A stretch of 64,000 nucleotides of DNA from Spirochaetota bacterium (GCA_022703505.1 JAKLDN010000009.1:149567-213566), one strand, 5' to 3'. Shown: positions 15,934-24,832, counted from the stretch's first letter. Notes: generated by a model not told the origin, from the sequence alone. Numbers and translations: made by a program.

Positions 15934-18207
15934 CTAGATGGAGATCCCCGCCGCGTATCCGGACCGGACCGCCTCCAATACCCGGCCGGGGATGTGGGAG
16001 TCCCCGACGTTCCGCACGGCCGGAGCGGCGCAGGTCCCGAGACATTCCCGATACAGCCCGTCGTCCGCCTTGGCCCCCGCGGCCAGGACCACGAGGTCCG
16101 CCCCCAGGGACTCCTCCCGCACCTCGACACGGATCTCCCGGGCGAAGGGATTGGGCACGTTCTCCGGCAGGAGGGGCTCCCAGGTCACCCGGGGATCCGG
16201 CACGGTCCGGGACACGTTCCGTATCACCCGTACCTCCCCGGTCCGGACCTCCGCAAGACGGGCGCAGTTCCAGAGCCGGACCCCCGCCTCCTCCAGGTGG
16301 TGGATCAGCCAGCCCCGGTTGGCCGTGCAGACCCCCTTCATAAGCCAGGGGAGCATCTCCACGAGGGAAACCTCGGCCAGTCCCAACTCCCGGGAAAGCC
16401 AGAGGGCCGTCTCGCAGCCCACGGTCCCGCCCCCGACGACGACGGCCCGCCGGGCACCGGCCGCCCTGCCCGGATCGCGCAGGAGCTCCACCGCCGCGAC
16501 CACCCCGGCCGTCTCGATCCCTGGGACCCCGGGCCGGACCTGCCGGGACCCCGTGGCCGTCACGACCGCGTCGAACCGGGCCGCCTTGAGTTCCATAGCC
16601 GTCGGCGCCCGGCCCAGCTCGAGGGAGAGGTTCCCCCCGGCCCGGGCCCGCTCGACCTCCCCGCGAAGCCATTCCAGGTAGTTCGCCACCTCGAACTTGA
16701 TCGCCGGTCGGGATCCGGGCACCAACATACCCCCGATCTCCGTGCGGGCTTCAAACAGGGTGACCCGGTGGCCCCGCCGGGCCGCGGCCAGGGCCGCGGT
16801 GATCCCCGCGGGTCCCGCGCCCACGACGGCCACCCGGCCCGGATTCCGGGCCGGGGCCAGCTCCGACCCGTCCAGGCGGTCCTCGAAGCCCGTCCGGGGA
16901 TTGACGGCGCAGCCGGGCCGGCCGCCTTCCACGAGCTCCCCGAGGCAGCCCTCCTGGTCCCCGATGCAGGGGCGGATCCGGTCCACCTGCCCCGCGAAGG
17001 CCTTGTTCGGCCATTCCGGGTCCGCCAGGAGGGGGCGGCCCAGCATGACCATGTCGCAGGAGCCGTCCCGGAGGGCCGCCTCCGCCAGGTCCGGGAAACC
17101 GAGCTTTCCGACGGCGACCACGGGGACCGGCAGGCCGGCGTTGGAGCGAACCTTACGCTCGGAAAAGCGCTCCTTCACGATCCGGGCGGCGTCCAGGTAG
17201 CATGTCGGGGGCATGGGTCCGGGCGGATGCGGCAGCCACCAGTTGTCGTAGCAGCCCAAGTCCACGTCCACCAGGTCCACCCCCGCGGCGACCAGGGCCT
17301 CCAGGTAGTCGAGGGTCTCCTCGGCGCTCCGCTCCTGGGCGAAGCGCCGGAGCCGGGGGACCGTCCGCATGCGATCGCCGTAGGTCTCCGCCAGGGCCAG
17401 GGACAGGTCGATCCGGTACATGATCGGGTAGTCGTCCCCGGTCCGCGCCCGGATCTCCCGGACCAGGGCCGTGCCGAAGGCCTTCCAGTCCGCGAAGGCT
17501 CCGAGCCTCCTGCGGTTGAAAGCCCTGTTGGACATCTGTTCCAGGAGGTAGCCCTCGTGACCGTGGAGGTAGACCCCGTCGATTCCCGCGGCCTTGGCGT
17601 CCGCGGCCGCCTGGCCGGTGCGCCGGACGATCCTTCGGAGCTCCCCGTCCGTGAGGGGCCGGCAGGGCACCAGGGGCATGTAGAAGTTGGGGTTCCAGGA
17701 TGCCGAGACGGGAAGGCGGCGCTTGGTCACCAGGCATTCCGGGGAGCCGACCCGGCCCAGTCCCGGGGTCAGCTGGATGAAAAACCGGGCTCCGTGCTCT
17801 CGGCAGCGGGAGGCGATCTCCCGCCAGCCCGCGAAGTTCGTCCGGCTGCGGTCGATCCGGGGGAAGTAGGAAAGTCCCTCGGGCTCCGTCACCGCGGGGT
17901 CGATGCCGTGGCTCACCGGGACCAGGCCCGAGGTCAGGAGACCCGCGCCCCCCGCCGCCCGGGCCGCGAAGTACTCCGCCATGCGGGTCGAGGGCCGGCC
18001 CGTCTCCTCGGCCATGCTGAAGTTGCCCATGGGGGCCAGGACGATCCGGTTCTTGATCTCGATCCGGTTCACCCGGACCGGGGAAAACAGGCTGTCGTAG
18101 GGATGGAGCCGGACGCTCATACGGCCCCGCTCGAGCTCCTTCGGGTCCCCGTACCAGGATCCGAACCGCGACGACATCCCCCCCACCCGCTCCTGAGCTC
18201 CCGCCAT
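15934..18207 (-). CDS. OYE-like NADH:flavin oxidoreductase / 2,4-dienoyl-CoA reductase family, iron-sulfur ligand replaced
   Basis: The 757-residue enzyme has an FMN-binding TIM barrel (about 35-420; NRIVLAPMGN, GVYLHGHEGYLLEQ, MVMLGRPLLADPE), a short iron-sulfur segment, then FAD and NAD(P) Rossmann domains (VAVVGAGPAGITAAL at about 455, AVVVGGGTVGCETALW). FadH-type enzymes bind a 4Fe-4S cluster with CxxCxxxC...C. Here the segment reads CIGDQEGC then GCAVNP, so the second cysteine is aspartate. The cluster may be altered or use Asp as ligand. The substrate is unknown; relatives reduce enoyl thioesters, trimethylamine or bile-acid derivatives. I chose the ATG at 18207 because GGGAGG sits 6 bases upstream; an internal Met at 18120 also fits the family start. 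Confidence 0.87.
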   Translation of the reverse strand: MAGAQERVGGMSSRFGSWYGDPKELERGRMSVRLHPYDSLFSPVRVNRIEIKNRIVLAPMGNFSMAEETGRPSTRMAEYFAARAAGGAGLLTSGLVPVSHGIDPAVTEPEGLSYFPRIDRSRTNFAGWREIASRCREHGARFFIQLTPGLGRVGSPECLVTKRRLPVSASWNPNFYMPLVPCRPLTDGELRRIVRRTGQAAADAKAAGIDGVYLHGHEGYLLEQMSNRAFNRRRLGAFADWKAFGTALVREIRARTGDDYPIMYRIDLSLALAETYGDRMRTVPRLRRFAQERSAEETLDYLEALVAAGVDLVDVDLGCYDNWWLPHPPGPMPPTCYLDAARIVKERFSERKVRSNAGLPVPVVAVGKLGFPDLAEAALRDGSCDMVMLGRPLLADPEWPNKAFAGQVDRIRPCIGDQEGCLGELVEGGRPGCAVNPRTGFEDRLDGSELAPARNPGRVAVVGAGPAGITAALAAARRGHRVTLFEARTEIGGMLVPGSRPAIKFEVANYLEWLRGEVERARAGGNLSLELGRAPTAMELKAARFDAVVTATGSRQVRPGVPGIETAGVVAAVELLRDPGRAAGARRAVVVGGGTVGCETALWLSRELGLAEVSLVEMLPWLMKGVCTANRGWLIHHLEEAGVRLWNCARLAEVRTGEVRVIRNVSRTVPDPRVTWEPLLPENVPNPFAREIRVEVREESLGADLVVLAAGAKADDGLYRECLGTCAAPAVRNVGDSHIPGRVLEAVRSGYAAGISI

Positions 18208-18274
18208 GGTCCGCCTCCCGGCATCGACAACTTGAACGGTCCGGCCCGGGACTCCGGGCGGCCCGGACTTTCGC

Positions 18275-20266
18275 TCAGCCTTCCCCGCTCTTGATCCTCT
18301 CGATCTCGTCCCGGAGGATAGCCGCCTCCTCGAACTCCAGGTTCTTGGCGTGCCCGAGCATCTGGGTCTCCAGGGCCCGGATCAGGGCCTTCTTCTGTTC
18401 CGGTACCAGGAGGTTGAAGGCTCCCTTCAGGGTCCCGATCTCGGTCTCCACGACCTGCTCCTTCTCCTCCTGGTGGCGCAGCAGGATGTCGTGGACCGCC
18501 TTCTTGATGGTGACCGGGGTGATCCCGTGGGCCTCGTTGTAGGCCGTCTGGGCGGCCCTCCTGCGGTTCGTCTCGTCGATGGCGATCCGCATGGCGTCGG
18601 ACATGCGGTCCGCGTACAGGGCCACCATTCCCGCGGCGTTCCGCGCAGCCCGGCCGATGATCTGGATGAGGCTCGTGGCGCTGCGGAGGAAGCCGATCTT
18701 GTCGGCGTCCAGGATCGCTATGAAGGAGACCTCGGGCAGGTCGATGCCCTCCCGCAGGAGGTTGATGCCGACCAGGACGTCGTACTCCCCGAGGCGCAGG
18801 GCCTTGAGGATCTCCACACGCTCGATGGTCTCCACCTCGCTGTGGATGTACCGCACCTTGAGGGACAGGCCGGACAGGTACTCCGTGAGCTCCTCGGCCA
18901 TGCGCTTGGTCAGGGTGAGGATGAGGCTGCGCTCCCCCCGCTCGTTGCGCTTGCGGATCTCGGCATAGATGTCCTCCATCTGCCCTTCGCTGGGCCGCAC
19001 CGAGAGCTCGGGATCCACGAGGCCCGTGGGGCGGATGAGCTGTTCCGCCACCGTGGCGCTCCGTCCGAGTTCGAAGGGCCCCGGGGTGGCGGATACGTAG
19101 ACGACCCTGTCCGTGATGGACTCGAACTCCTCGAACTTGAGGGGCCGGTTGTCCAGGGCGCAGGGGAGGCGGAAGCCGTAGTCCACGAGGGTGGTCTTCC
19201 TGCTCCGGTCCCCGGCGTACATGGCCCCGATCTGGGGGACCGAGACGTGGGACTCGTCGATGAAGGTCAGGAAGTCCTTGGGGAAGTAGTCCAGAAGGAC
19301 CCCGGGGCGCTCACCCCGGCCCCGGCCCGCCAGGGGGGCGGAGTAGTTCTCGATCCCCGGACAGTAACCCATCTCGGTCAGCAGCTCGATGTCGTACTCC
19401 GTCCGGGTCTTGAGCCGCTGGGCCTCCAGCAGCTTGTTTTCGTTCATGAAGCGGGCGTACTGCTCGTCCAGCTCCGCGCGCAGGATGTCCACCGCCTTGT
19501 GGACCTGGTCCTCGGGCATGACGAAGTGCTTGGCCGGATAGACGACGGCCTCCTCCAGGTCGTCCGCGACGACGGCCCCGGAGATCGGATCGAACTTGCG
19601 GATCCGGGCCACCCGGTCGAAGTCCAGTTCGATGCGGTAGGCCTCGTTGGCGTAGGCCGGGTGGATCTCCAGGGTGTCCCCCCGGACCCGGAACCGTCCC
19701 CGCTCCAGGACAGCGTCGTTCCGTTCGTACTGGAGGGACACGAGTCGGCGCTTCACGTCGTCCAGGTCGATCTCGGAGCCCCGGTCGATGTAGACCCGCA
19801 TGGCCCGGTAGAGGTCCGGACTCCCCAGGCCGTAGATGCAGGAGACCGTGGCCACGATGATCACGTCCCGGCGCTCCATGAGGGCCGCCGTCGCCGCCAG
19901 GCGGAGGCGGTCGATCTCCTGGTTGATGTCCGCGTCCTTCTCGATGTAGAGGTCGCGGGTGGGAACGTAGGCCTCGGGCTGGTAGTAGTCGTAGTAGGAG
20001 ACGAAGTATTCCACCGCGTTGTCCGGGAAGAAGTCCTTGAACTCCCGGTAGAGCTGGGCCGATAAAGTCTTGTTGTGGGAGATGACCAGGGTGGGAAGCT
20101 GGACCTCCTCGATGACCTTGGCCATGGTGAAAGTCTTGCCGGAGCCCGTCACCCCCTTCAGGGTCTGGTAGCGCTGTCCGGCCCGGACTCCCTTGGCCAG
20201 GGCCTCGATAGCCTGGCCCTGATCGCCCGCGGGGCCGTAGGGCGCGACTACCTTAAACGGTCTCAT
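18275..20266 (-). CDS. uvrB: Excinuclease ABC subunit B (UvrB)
   Basis: The 663-residue protein is full-length UvrB, the helicase-like damage-verification subunit of nucleotide excision repair. It has Walker A GVTGSGKT (about 42-49), the beta-hairpin YYDYYQPEAYVP that inserts between strands, FIDESHV (DExH-like box), helicase motif VI QIIGRAARN, and the C-terminal UVR domain EFEEAAILRDEIE that binds UvrC. I use the ATG at 20266 (start MRPFKVVAPYGPAGDQ), with GAGAGG just upstream. The frame runs on to 20356 but the extra 30 residues are not UvrB. A short diverged copy of its own first 14 codons sits upstream at 20343-20384. Confidence 0.97.
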   Translation of the reverse strand: MRPFKVVAPYGPAGDQGQAIEALAKGVRAGQRYQTLKGVTGSGKTFTMAKVIEEVQLPTLVISHNKTLSAQLYREFKDFFPDNAVEYFVSYYDYYQPEAYVPTRDLYIEKDADINQEIDRLRLAATAALMERRDVIIVATVSCIYGLGSPDLYRAMRVYIDRGSEIDLDDVKRRLVSLQYERNDAVLERGRFRVRGDTLEIHPAYANEAYRIELDFDRVARIRKFDPISGAVVADDLEEAVVYPAKHFVMPEDQVHKAVDILRAELDEQYARFMNENKLLEAQRLKTRTEYDIELLTEMGYCPGIENYSAPLAGRGRGERPGVLLDYFPKDFLTFIDESHVSVPQIGAMYAGDRSRKTTLVDYGFRLPCALDNRPLKFEEFESITDRVVYVSATPGPFELGRSATVAEQLIRPTGLVDPELSVRPSEGQMEDIYAEIRKRNERGERSLILTLTKRMAEELTEYLSGLSLKVRYIHSEVETIERVEILKALRLGEYDVLVGINLLREGIDLPEVSFIAILDADKIGFLRSATSLIQIIGRAARNAAGMVALYADRMSDAMRIAIDETNRRRAAQTAYNEAHGITPVTIKKAVHDILLRHQEEKEQVVETEIGTLKGAFNLLVPEQKKALIRALETQMLGHAKNLEFEEAAILRDEIERIKSGEG

Positions 20267-20384
20267 GGATCCTCTCACACGGCCCCGCGGTCGGATCGCG
20301 GGGAATCGGATTGTACGGCGCCGCTTCCGCGGCGTGCGATACGCCTGCAGGCCCATATGGTGCCACTACTTTGAACGGTTTCAT
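20253..20384 (-). pseudogene. Diverged duplicate of the uvrB N-terminus (short ORF ending inside uvrB start)
   Basis: An ATG at 20384, preceded by GGAGAG, opens a 43-codon frame whose first 14 residues are MKPFKVVAPYGPAG. UvrB itself begins MRPFKVVAPYGPAG, so 13 of 14 residues match, and most DNA differences are synonymous third positions. After that the frame continues into unrelated sequence and ends in a TAA that overlaps codons 3-5 of uvrB in another frame. It looks like the stub of a second uvrB allele left by recombination or gene replacement. It could also act as a translated leader for uvrB. Confidence 0.75.
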
Positions 20385-20636
20385 GTATTAGGCTCTCCGA
20401 TCACCGTGCCCGATTGAACGAGGTCTGGAACGTTAATCCAATCCATTTCCCGAAAAAAGCGAAGCAGGATGATCATGATGTACAAGATGAACAAGATCTA
20501 AAAACGAGAGTACGATCCAAGATCATCCTTTTCATCCTTTCCCGATCCTGTCCATCCTGTCCCGTCCAAGGTTTATCGTCCCACTCCGTGCTCTCCGTGA
20601 GCTCCGTGGTGAGTCCTGGAATGTACGCCTCGCGGC
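20385..20636. repeat. Intergenic repeats: ATCCTGTCCATCCTGTCC-type and CTCCGTG-type
   Basis: This 252-base gap holds no gene. Bases 20465-20500 carry GATGATCATGATGTACAAG and GATGAACAAGATCT. An imperfect inverted counterpart at 20518-20563 reads GATCATCCTTTTCATCC, CGATCCTGTCC and ATCCTGTCC. Bases 20581-20613 carry CTCCGTG units at 7-9 base steps. The CTCCGTG words recur at 24833-24945. These look like dispersed non-coding repeats able to form hairpins. Confidence 0.6.
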
Positions 20637-21896
20637 CTATTCCTGCTTCCGGTACTCGGCGCGGTCCGAGAGGTCCAGCTTGACGGTCAGCTTCCGTCCG
20701 GAGCGGTAGTACTCCACGTCGACCTCCTGCCCGGGCTTGGTGTCCTCCAGGGCCGAGTAGAGATCCGCGATGCTGGCGACCTTCTTTCCCGCGATGGCGG
20801 TGATGATGTCCCCGCCCACGTAGAAGACGCTGGAGTAGTAGCGGGCGGGTGTGGAACCGCCCCGGATGCCGGCCCGATCCGCGTTCCCGTTCCTTCGCGC
20901 CTGGGAAACCAGGAGTCCCTGCTCCACGGGCACGGGATACCCCCGTTCCTTCATGAACTCCACCAGGGCGGGGAAGAGCTGGACCGCGGTTATGTCGATC
21001 CAGCCCCGCTTGACCATTCCGAACCGGATCAGGTCCGGCACGACCCGCTTGGCGGTGTTCACGGGGACGGCGAACCCGACCCCCACGGACCCGCCGGAGG
21101 GGGAATAGATCATGGTGTTGATGCCGATCATCTCCCCCCGGGAGTTGAGGAGGGGACCGCCGGAGTTGCCGGGGTTGATGGAGGCGTCCGTCTGGATCAT
21201 GTCCCGGATGATGGTCTTCTGGTCCTGCTGGACCGGGCGACCGATCCCGGAGACGATACCCCGGGTCAGCGTGCGCTCCAGGCCGAAGGGGTTGCCGATG
21301 GCCAGGACCTTCTGCCCGACCCGGAGCCCCGAGGAGTCCCCGTAGGGGATGACCGTCAGCCGCCGGTCCCTGGGGGGATCGAACTTGAGGACCGCCAGGT
21401 CATTCTCCTCGTCGGTGCCCTGGACCTTGCCCTCGAAGCGGCTGCCGTCGGAAAGGTTCACGTAGACCTTGAAGGCGTCCTTGACCACGTGGTAGTTGGT
21501 CAGGACGTAGCCCGCGGGATCGATGATGGACCCGGAACCCGAGCCTCCCGCGCTGGGCACGGGCTCCAGGAAGTAGTTGATGGAGACGACTTCGGTGGTG
21601 ATGTTGACCACCCCGGAGTTAAGGCGCTCGTAGACGCTGATGTTCTCCCGCTCGTCCTGGGAATAGTCCTGGGAGGTATCGGCGGTCAGAAGGTGGGGGG
21701 AAGAGATGACCCCGGGCTCCAGCGACGGGGCCGGGGCTCCGGCGTCGAACCGCTCCAGGGCCGCGGGGGCGGCGCCCTCCGAGGCCGCCGCGGCGGCCGG
21801 CAGGCGTATGAATCCGAGGCCGAAGGCCGCAAGCAAGGCTACGGCGAAGGAACAGACCGAGAACAACAGCACCTGTCCGCGGGAATAGAGCCTCAT
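20637..21896 (-). CDS. HtrA/DegP-type trypsin-like serine protease with PDZ domain
   Basis: The 419-residue envelope protease has an N-terminal signal/anchor (about 6-30), a trypsin-like domain (about 90-290) with catalytic His in NYHVV, Asp in NDLAVL and Ser in GNSGGPL, and one PDZ domain (about 300-405). HtrA enzymes degrade or refold damaged periplasmic proteins. One PDZ and an uncleaved anchor resemble DegS or HhoA rather than two-PDZ DegP. Of two in-frame ATGs (21902 and 21896) I chose 21896, because AAGGAG lies 6 bases before it and directly touches the first. It is divergent from the phospholipase-like gene and probably monocistronic. Confidence 0.93.
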   Translation of the reverse strand: MRLYSRGQVLLFSVCSFAVALLAAFGLGFIRLPAAAAASEGAAPAALERFDAGAPAPSLEPGVISSPHLLTADTSQDYSQDERENISVYERLNSGVVNITTEVVSINYFLEPVPSAGGSGSGSIIDPAGYVLTNYHVVKDAFKVYVNLSDGSRFEGKVQGTDEENDLAVLKFDPPRDRRLTVIPYGDSSGLRVGQKVLAIGNPFGLERTLTRGIVSGIGRPVQQDQKTIIRDMIQTDASINPGNSGGPLLNSRGEMIGINTMIYSPSGGSVGVGFAVPVNTAKRVVPDLIRFGMVKRGWIDITAVQLFPALVEFMKERGYPVPVEQGLLVSQARRNGNADRAGIRGGSTPARYYSSVFYVGGDIITAIAGKKVASIADLYSALEDTKPGQEVDVEYYRSGRKLTVKLDLSDRAEYRKQE

Positions 21897-21992
21897 ACGC
21901 ATCTCCTTGCCATTTCATGATACTTGTTTTCCGGAAAAAAGCCAACGAAGCCGCTTCCAAGGAAGGCGGATCCCGGAGTATTTTCAAGGTAT

Positions 21993-23060
21993 ATGCCCTC
22001 CCAGATCGCCCACGCCCTGGTCGCGGAAGCGGCCCTGGCCCGGACGGATCCCGACGAGGCCCGGAGAATCGCCGCCGGAGCCCTCGGTCCCTGTTTCCGC
22101 CTGGGCTGCCAGGGCCCGGACATATTCTATCACAGCCAGAGGACCCGTCCCCTGGCCCTCCACTACGGAGTACTGGCCCACCGGAGGGGTTTCGGCCGGC
22201 TCGTGGAGGGCATGCTGGAAACCTGGATCCGGGAGGACGGGGATCCCGCCTCCTCCTGGGCCGCCTTCCTCCTGGGCTTCGCGACCCACGGCGCCCTGGA
22301 CCGGGCTGCCCACCCCTACATAGTCCACGGCTCCGGCTGGACCGAGCCCGGGAAGCCCGAAACGGAACGGTTCCGGGGCTGCCATGCCTTCCTGGAACGG
22401 ATCCTGGACATCCTGCTCTGGGAAGGGCGGACGGGGACCCCGGTGTCCGGCTTCGACGTCCGGGTCCGCCTCCTGCCCGCGGGGGAGTTTCCTCCGGAAT
22501 TCCCGGCCCGCCTGACCTCGGCCTTCCGCCGCGCCTACCCCTCGGAGACGGCCGGGGATCCCCGCCTGACCGCCCGGTTTGCTAACGCCCTGGCCGACAC
22601 CCGGCGCTTCCTGTTGCTCACGAATCCCGCGGAGACTTCCCGGAGGGCGGAGGGTTCCGGCCACGACCCGGAATCCCTGCGGCACCTCCGGGGCCCCCAC
22701 GGAAGGAGGATCGTCTCCGTGCTCTACCCGGAAACCTTCGACCGGGGCGTGGACTGGGCCTCGGAGCGGGGACGGACCTGGGTCCACCCCTGCCGGGGGG
22801 AGCCTGTGCGCCGGGATAGCTTCTTCGATCTCTGCGCGGCCGCGGAAACCGAGGCTGCGGGCCTGCTCAGGCTCGTCCTGGAAGGCATCCGGAACCGGTC
22901 CGTGCCGCAGGGCCTGGCGGACGCCGCGGGGAACGGCACCCTGAACGTCGGGGATGCCGAGGGACGGCCGGCCCGGCCCCGGTTCCAGGATCCCTTTCCC
23001 CTGGCCGAGGCGATGTCGGAGGAACTGCGCTCACGGCTCTCCCTTGAAGCTTCGCATTGA
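21993..23060 (+). CDS. Zinc-dependent phospholipase C-like protein
   Basis: The 355-residue cytosolic protein begins MPSQIAHALVAE and resembles the prokaryotic zinc-dependent phospholipase C superfamily (PF00882-like). Early His in QIAHAL, Asp in QGPDIFYHS, the HYGVLAH segment and HGALDRAAHPYI supply the His/Asp pattern of the tri-zinc site. There is no signal peptide from this start, so an exported role is doubtful and an intracellular phosphohydrolase is possible. The frame is open to 21924, but TATTTT plus AAGG just before 21993 favour the later ATG. The gene runs into fliG with a 35-base gap. Confidence 0.72.
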   Translation: MPSQIAHALVAEAALARTDPDEARRIAAGALGPCFRLGCQGPDIFYHSQRTRPLALHYGVLAHRRGFGRLVEGMLETWIREDGDPASSWAAFLLGFATHGALDRAAHPYIVHGSGWTEPGKPETERFRGCHAFLERILDILLWEGRTGTPVSGFDVRVRLLPAGEFPPEFPARLTSAFRRAYPSETAGDPRLTARFANALADTRRFLLLTNPAETSRRAEGSGHDPESLRHLRGPHGRRIVSVLYPETFDRGVDWASERGRTWVHPCRGEPVRRDSFFDLCAAAETEAAGLLRLVLEGIRNRSVPQGLADAAGNGTLNVGDAEGRPARPRFQDPFPLAEAMSEELRSRLSLEASH

Positions 23061-23082
23061 CCGCCCGTAAAGCCCCGGATAG

Positions 23083-23088
23083 TATAGA
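23083..23088 (+). promoter_or_regulatory. -10-like TATAGA seven bases before fliG ATG
   Basis: TATAGA lies 7 bases before the ATG at 23096, and no Shine-Dalgarno is seen. This fits a leaderless fliG transcript, as at several other genes in the window. Confidence 0.4.
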
Positions 23089-23095
23089 CCTCGAT

Positions 23096-24283
23096 ATGAA
23101 CATGAAAGACAGGCTGGAAAAGGCGTACGGCGGGAAGAAGGATCCTTCTTCCCCTGCTCCCCGAGGTCCGGGCGCCCCCGACAAGCCCAAACCCGGTGCC
23201 GCGAAGGGCAAACCCGCCTCGAAGGGCGGGACCGTCTCCCCTACCCGGCCGCCCGCGGACTTCGGGGTGGAAAAGACCGAGGCCCTCCTCAAGACCGGGG
23301 TGCCCGGCATCGAGAAGGCCGCCAAGTTCCTGCTGCTCCTGGGCCAGGAGGAAGCCGCCAAGGTCATCCGCCACATGAAACCCGACGAGATCGAGCGGGT
23401 CTCCCGGGCCATCGCCGGGATCGACCGGATCGACACCATCGAGGCCAACGAGATCCTCACGGAATTCGGCTGGCTGGTGAAGACCCAGGGGGCCTCCATC
23501 GAGGGGGGCGCCGAGACGGCCCAGCGCATGCTGGCGGCCGCCTTCGGGGACGACAAGGCCCGGGAGCTCCTGCGCAAGGCGGTCCCCGAGTCCGCCAAAC
23601 CCTTCCAGTTCCTGAACGACTTCGACCCCAAGGAACTCGTGGCCCTCCTGCGGAACGAGTCCCCGGAGGTGATGAGCGTCCTCCTGCCCTACCTGGAGCC
23701 CCGGCTGGCCAGCGCGGTGATCGTGAGCCTGGCGGATCCCGTGCGCACCGAGGTGGTCCGACGCATCGCCCGGCTGGAGAAGGTGGATCCCGAGGTCCTC
23801 CGCCGCATGGAGGAGGGCATCAAGGAGAAGATACGGCGCATCGGACATTCCGCCACCGAGGAGGTGGACGGCCGCTCGGCCCTGGCCAACATCCTGAGGC
23901 ATGTGGACACGGACCTGGAGGAGAGCATCCTGGGCAGCCTGGAGGAGGACAACCGTGACCTGTCCGACTCCATCCGGGAACGGCTCTTCACCCTGGACGA
24001 CATACTGCGGGTGCCGGACCGGGAGGTGCAGAAACGCCTGCGGGACCTCTCGGAGCGGGAGATCGCCCTGGTCCTCAAGGGCAAGAGCGCGGCCCTGCGG
24101 GACAAACTCTTCCAAAACGTATCCCAGACCCGCAGGCTCATCATCCAGGAGGAGTACGAGATCCTGGGGGCCCAGCGCCGGGAGGACGTGGAGCGAGGGA
24201 CCCGGGATTTTTTGGCCTGGTTCAAGCAGCGCTGGGACGACGGAGAGCTCTCCCTGGAAGGGGACGAGGACCTGGTGGACTAG
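23096..24283 (+). CDS. fliG: Flagellar motor switch protein FliG with extended N-terminus
   Basis: This 395-residue FliG has the N-terminal FliF-binding, middle and C-terminal domains. IEKAAKFLLLLGQEEAAKVIRHM marks the start of FliG_N at about residue 70, an LLPYLEPRLAS-type helix lies in the middle domain, and the charged torque helix region is RFTLDDILRVPDREVQ-like near 315-335. An unusual Lys/Pro/Gly-rich, probably disordered leader fills residues 1-68. FliG couples stator ion flow to rotor rotation. Spirochaetes often carry two FliG paralogues; this one is away from fliF/fliH and may be the second type. A TTG at 23057 overlapping the previous stop is an alternative start. The adenosyltransferase gene follows after 3 bases. 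Confidence 0.9.
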   Translation: MNMKDRLEKAYGGKKDPSSPAPRGPGAPDKPKPGAAKGKPASKGGTVSPTRPPADFGVEKTEALLKTGVPGIEKAAKFLLLLGQEEAAKVIRHMKPDEIERVSRAIAGIDRIDTIEANEILTEFGWLVKTQGASIEGGAETAQRMLAAAFGDDKARELLRKAVPESAKPFQFLNDFDPKELVALLRNESPEVMSVLLPYLEPRLASAVIVSLADPVRTEVVRRIARLEKVDPEVLRRMEEGIKEKIRRIGHSATEEVDGRSALANILRHVDTDLEESILGSLEEDNRDLSDSIRERLFTLDDILRVPDREVQKRLRDLSEREIALVLKGKSAALRDKLFQNVSQTRRLIIQEEYEILGAQRREDVERGTRDFLAWFKQRWDDGELSLEGDEDLVD

Positions 24284-24286
24284 GCC

Positions 24287-24820
24287 ATGAGCACCATCTC
24301 GACCAAGACCGGCGACGGGGGACTCACGGACCTGTGGTCCGGGGAGCGCGTCCGTAAGGACGACGCCCGCGTGGAGGCCTACGGGACCGTGGACGAGCTG
24401 TCGAGCTTCCTGGGGGAGTCCAAGCACTGGGTCAAGCGGCCGGAGACCCTGGCCATCCTCGAGGAGATCCAGAGGGACCTCTTCCGCGCCGCCGGGGAAC
24501 TGGCTTCCCGGGGGACACCCTTCACGGACCCCGTCCTTCCCCGGGACGAGGAACGCCTGTTCGCCTACGTGGAACGGTTCGAGGGCGAACTGGGCCTCAA
24601 GGGCTTCGTCGTGCCCGGGTCCACCGTGCAGTCCGCCAAGCTCGACATAGCCCGCACCGTAGCCCGCAGGGCGGAACGCCGCATCGTCACCCTGGCCCGG
24701 GACTCCGAGGTCTCACCGGCCCTTCGGAAGTACGTGAACCGCCTGTCCGACCTCCTCTTCGTCCTGGCCCGCTGGGAGGAAGCCGGGGAAGATAGAATCA
24801 TCTACGTAAATAATAAATAG
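24287..24820 (+). CDS. pduO: Cob(I)yrinic acid a,c-diamide adenosyltransferase, PduO type
   Basis: The 177-residue protein is a PduO-family ATP:corrinoid adenosyltransferase. The ATP-binding start TKTGDGGLTDLWSGERV is diagnostic, and the C-terminal AERRIVTLARD and YVNRLSDLLFVLAR helices match the four-helix bundle. It transfers the 5'-deoxyadenosyl group of ATP to cob(I)alamin, giving coenzyme B12. The gene starts 3 bases after the fliG stop, so it is cotranscribed with it, although no functional link is obvious. In this genome the coenzyme is needed at least by the class II ribonucleotide reductase at 54288-57791. Confidence 0.93.
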   Translation: MSTISTKTGDGGLTDLWSGERVRKDDARVEAYGTVDELSSFLGESKHWVKRPETLAILEEIQRDLFRAAGELASRGTPFTDPVLPRDEERLFAYVERFEGELGLKGFVVPGSTVQSAKLDIARTVARRAERRIVTLARDSEVSPALRKYVNRLSDLLFVLARWEEAGEDRIIYVNNK

Positions 24821-24832
24821 CAGACATATCAG

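Noticed and set aside
15994..18294. 766-codon plus-strand open frame opposite the flavoprotein gene
   Set aside because: Pro/Gly/His-rich shadow; the minus strand encodes FMN, FAD and NAD motifs.
18207..20356. UvrB start at 20356
   Set aside because: The 30 extra residues are Arg-rich and unlike UvrB; the family start MRPFKVVAPYGP has its own ribosome site at 20266.
23057..23095. TTG start of fliG at 23057 overlapping the previous stop
   Set aside because: The added 13 residues have no FliG likeness, and a -10-like TATAGA lies in the segment, so it is probably non-coding. Kept as an alternative.
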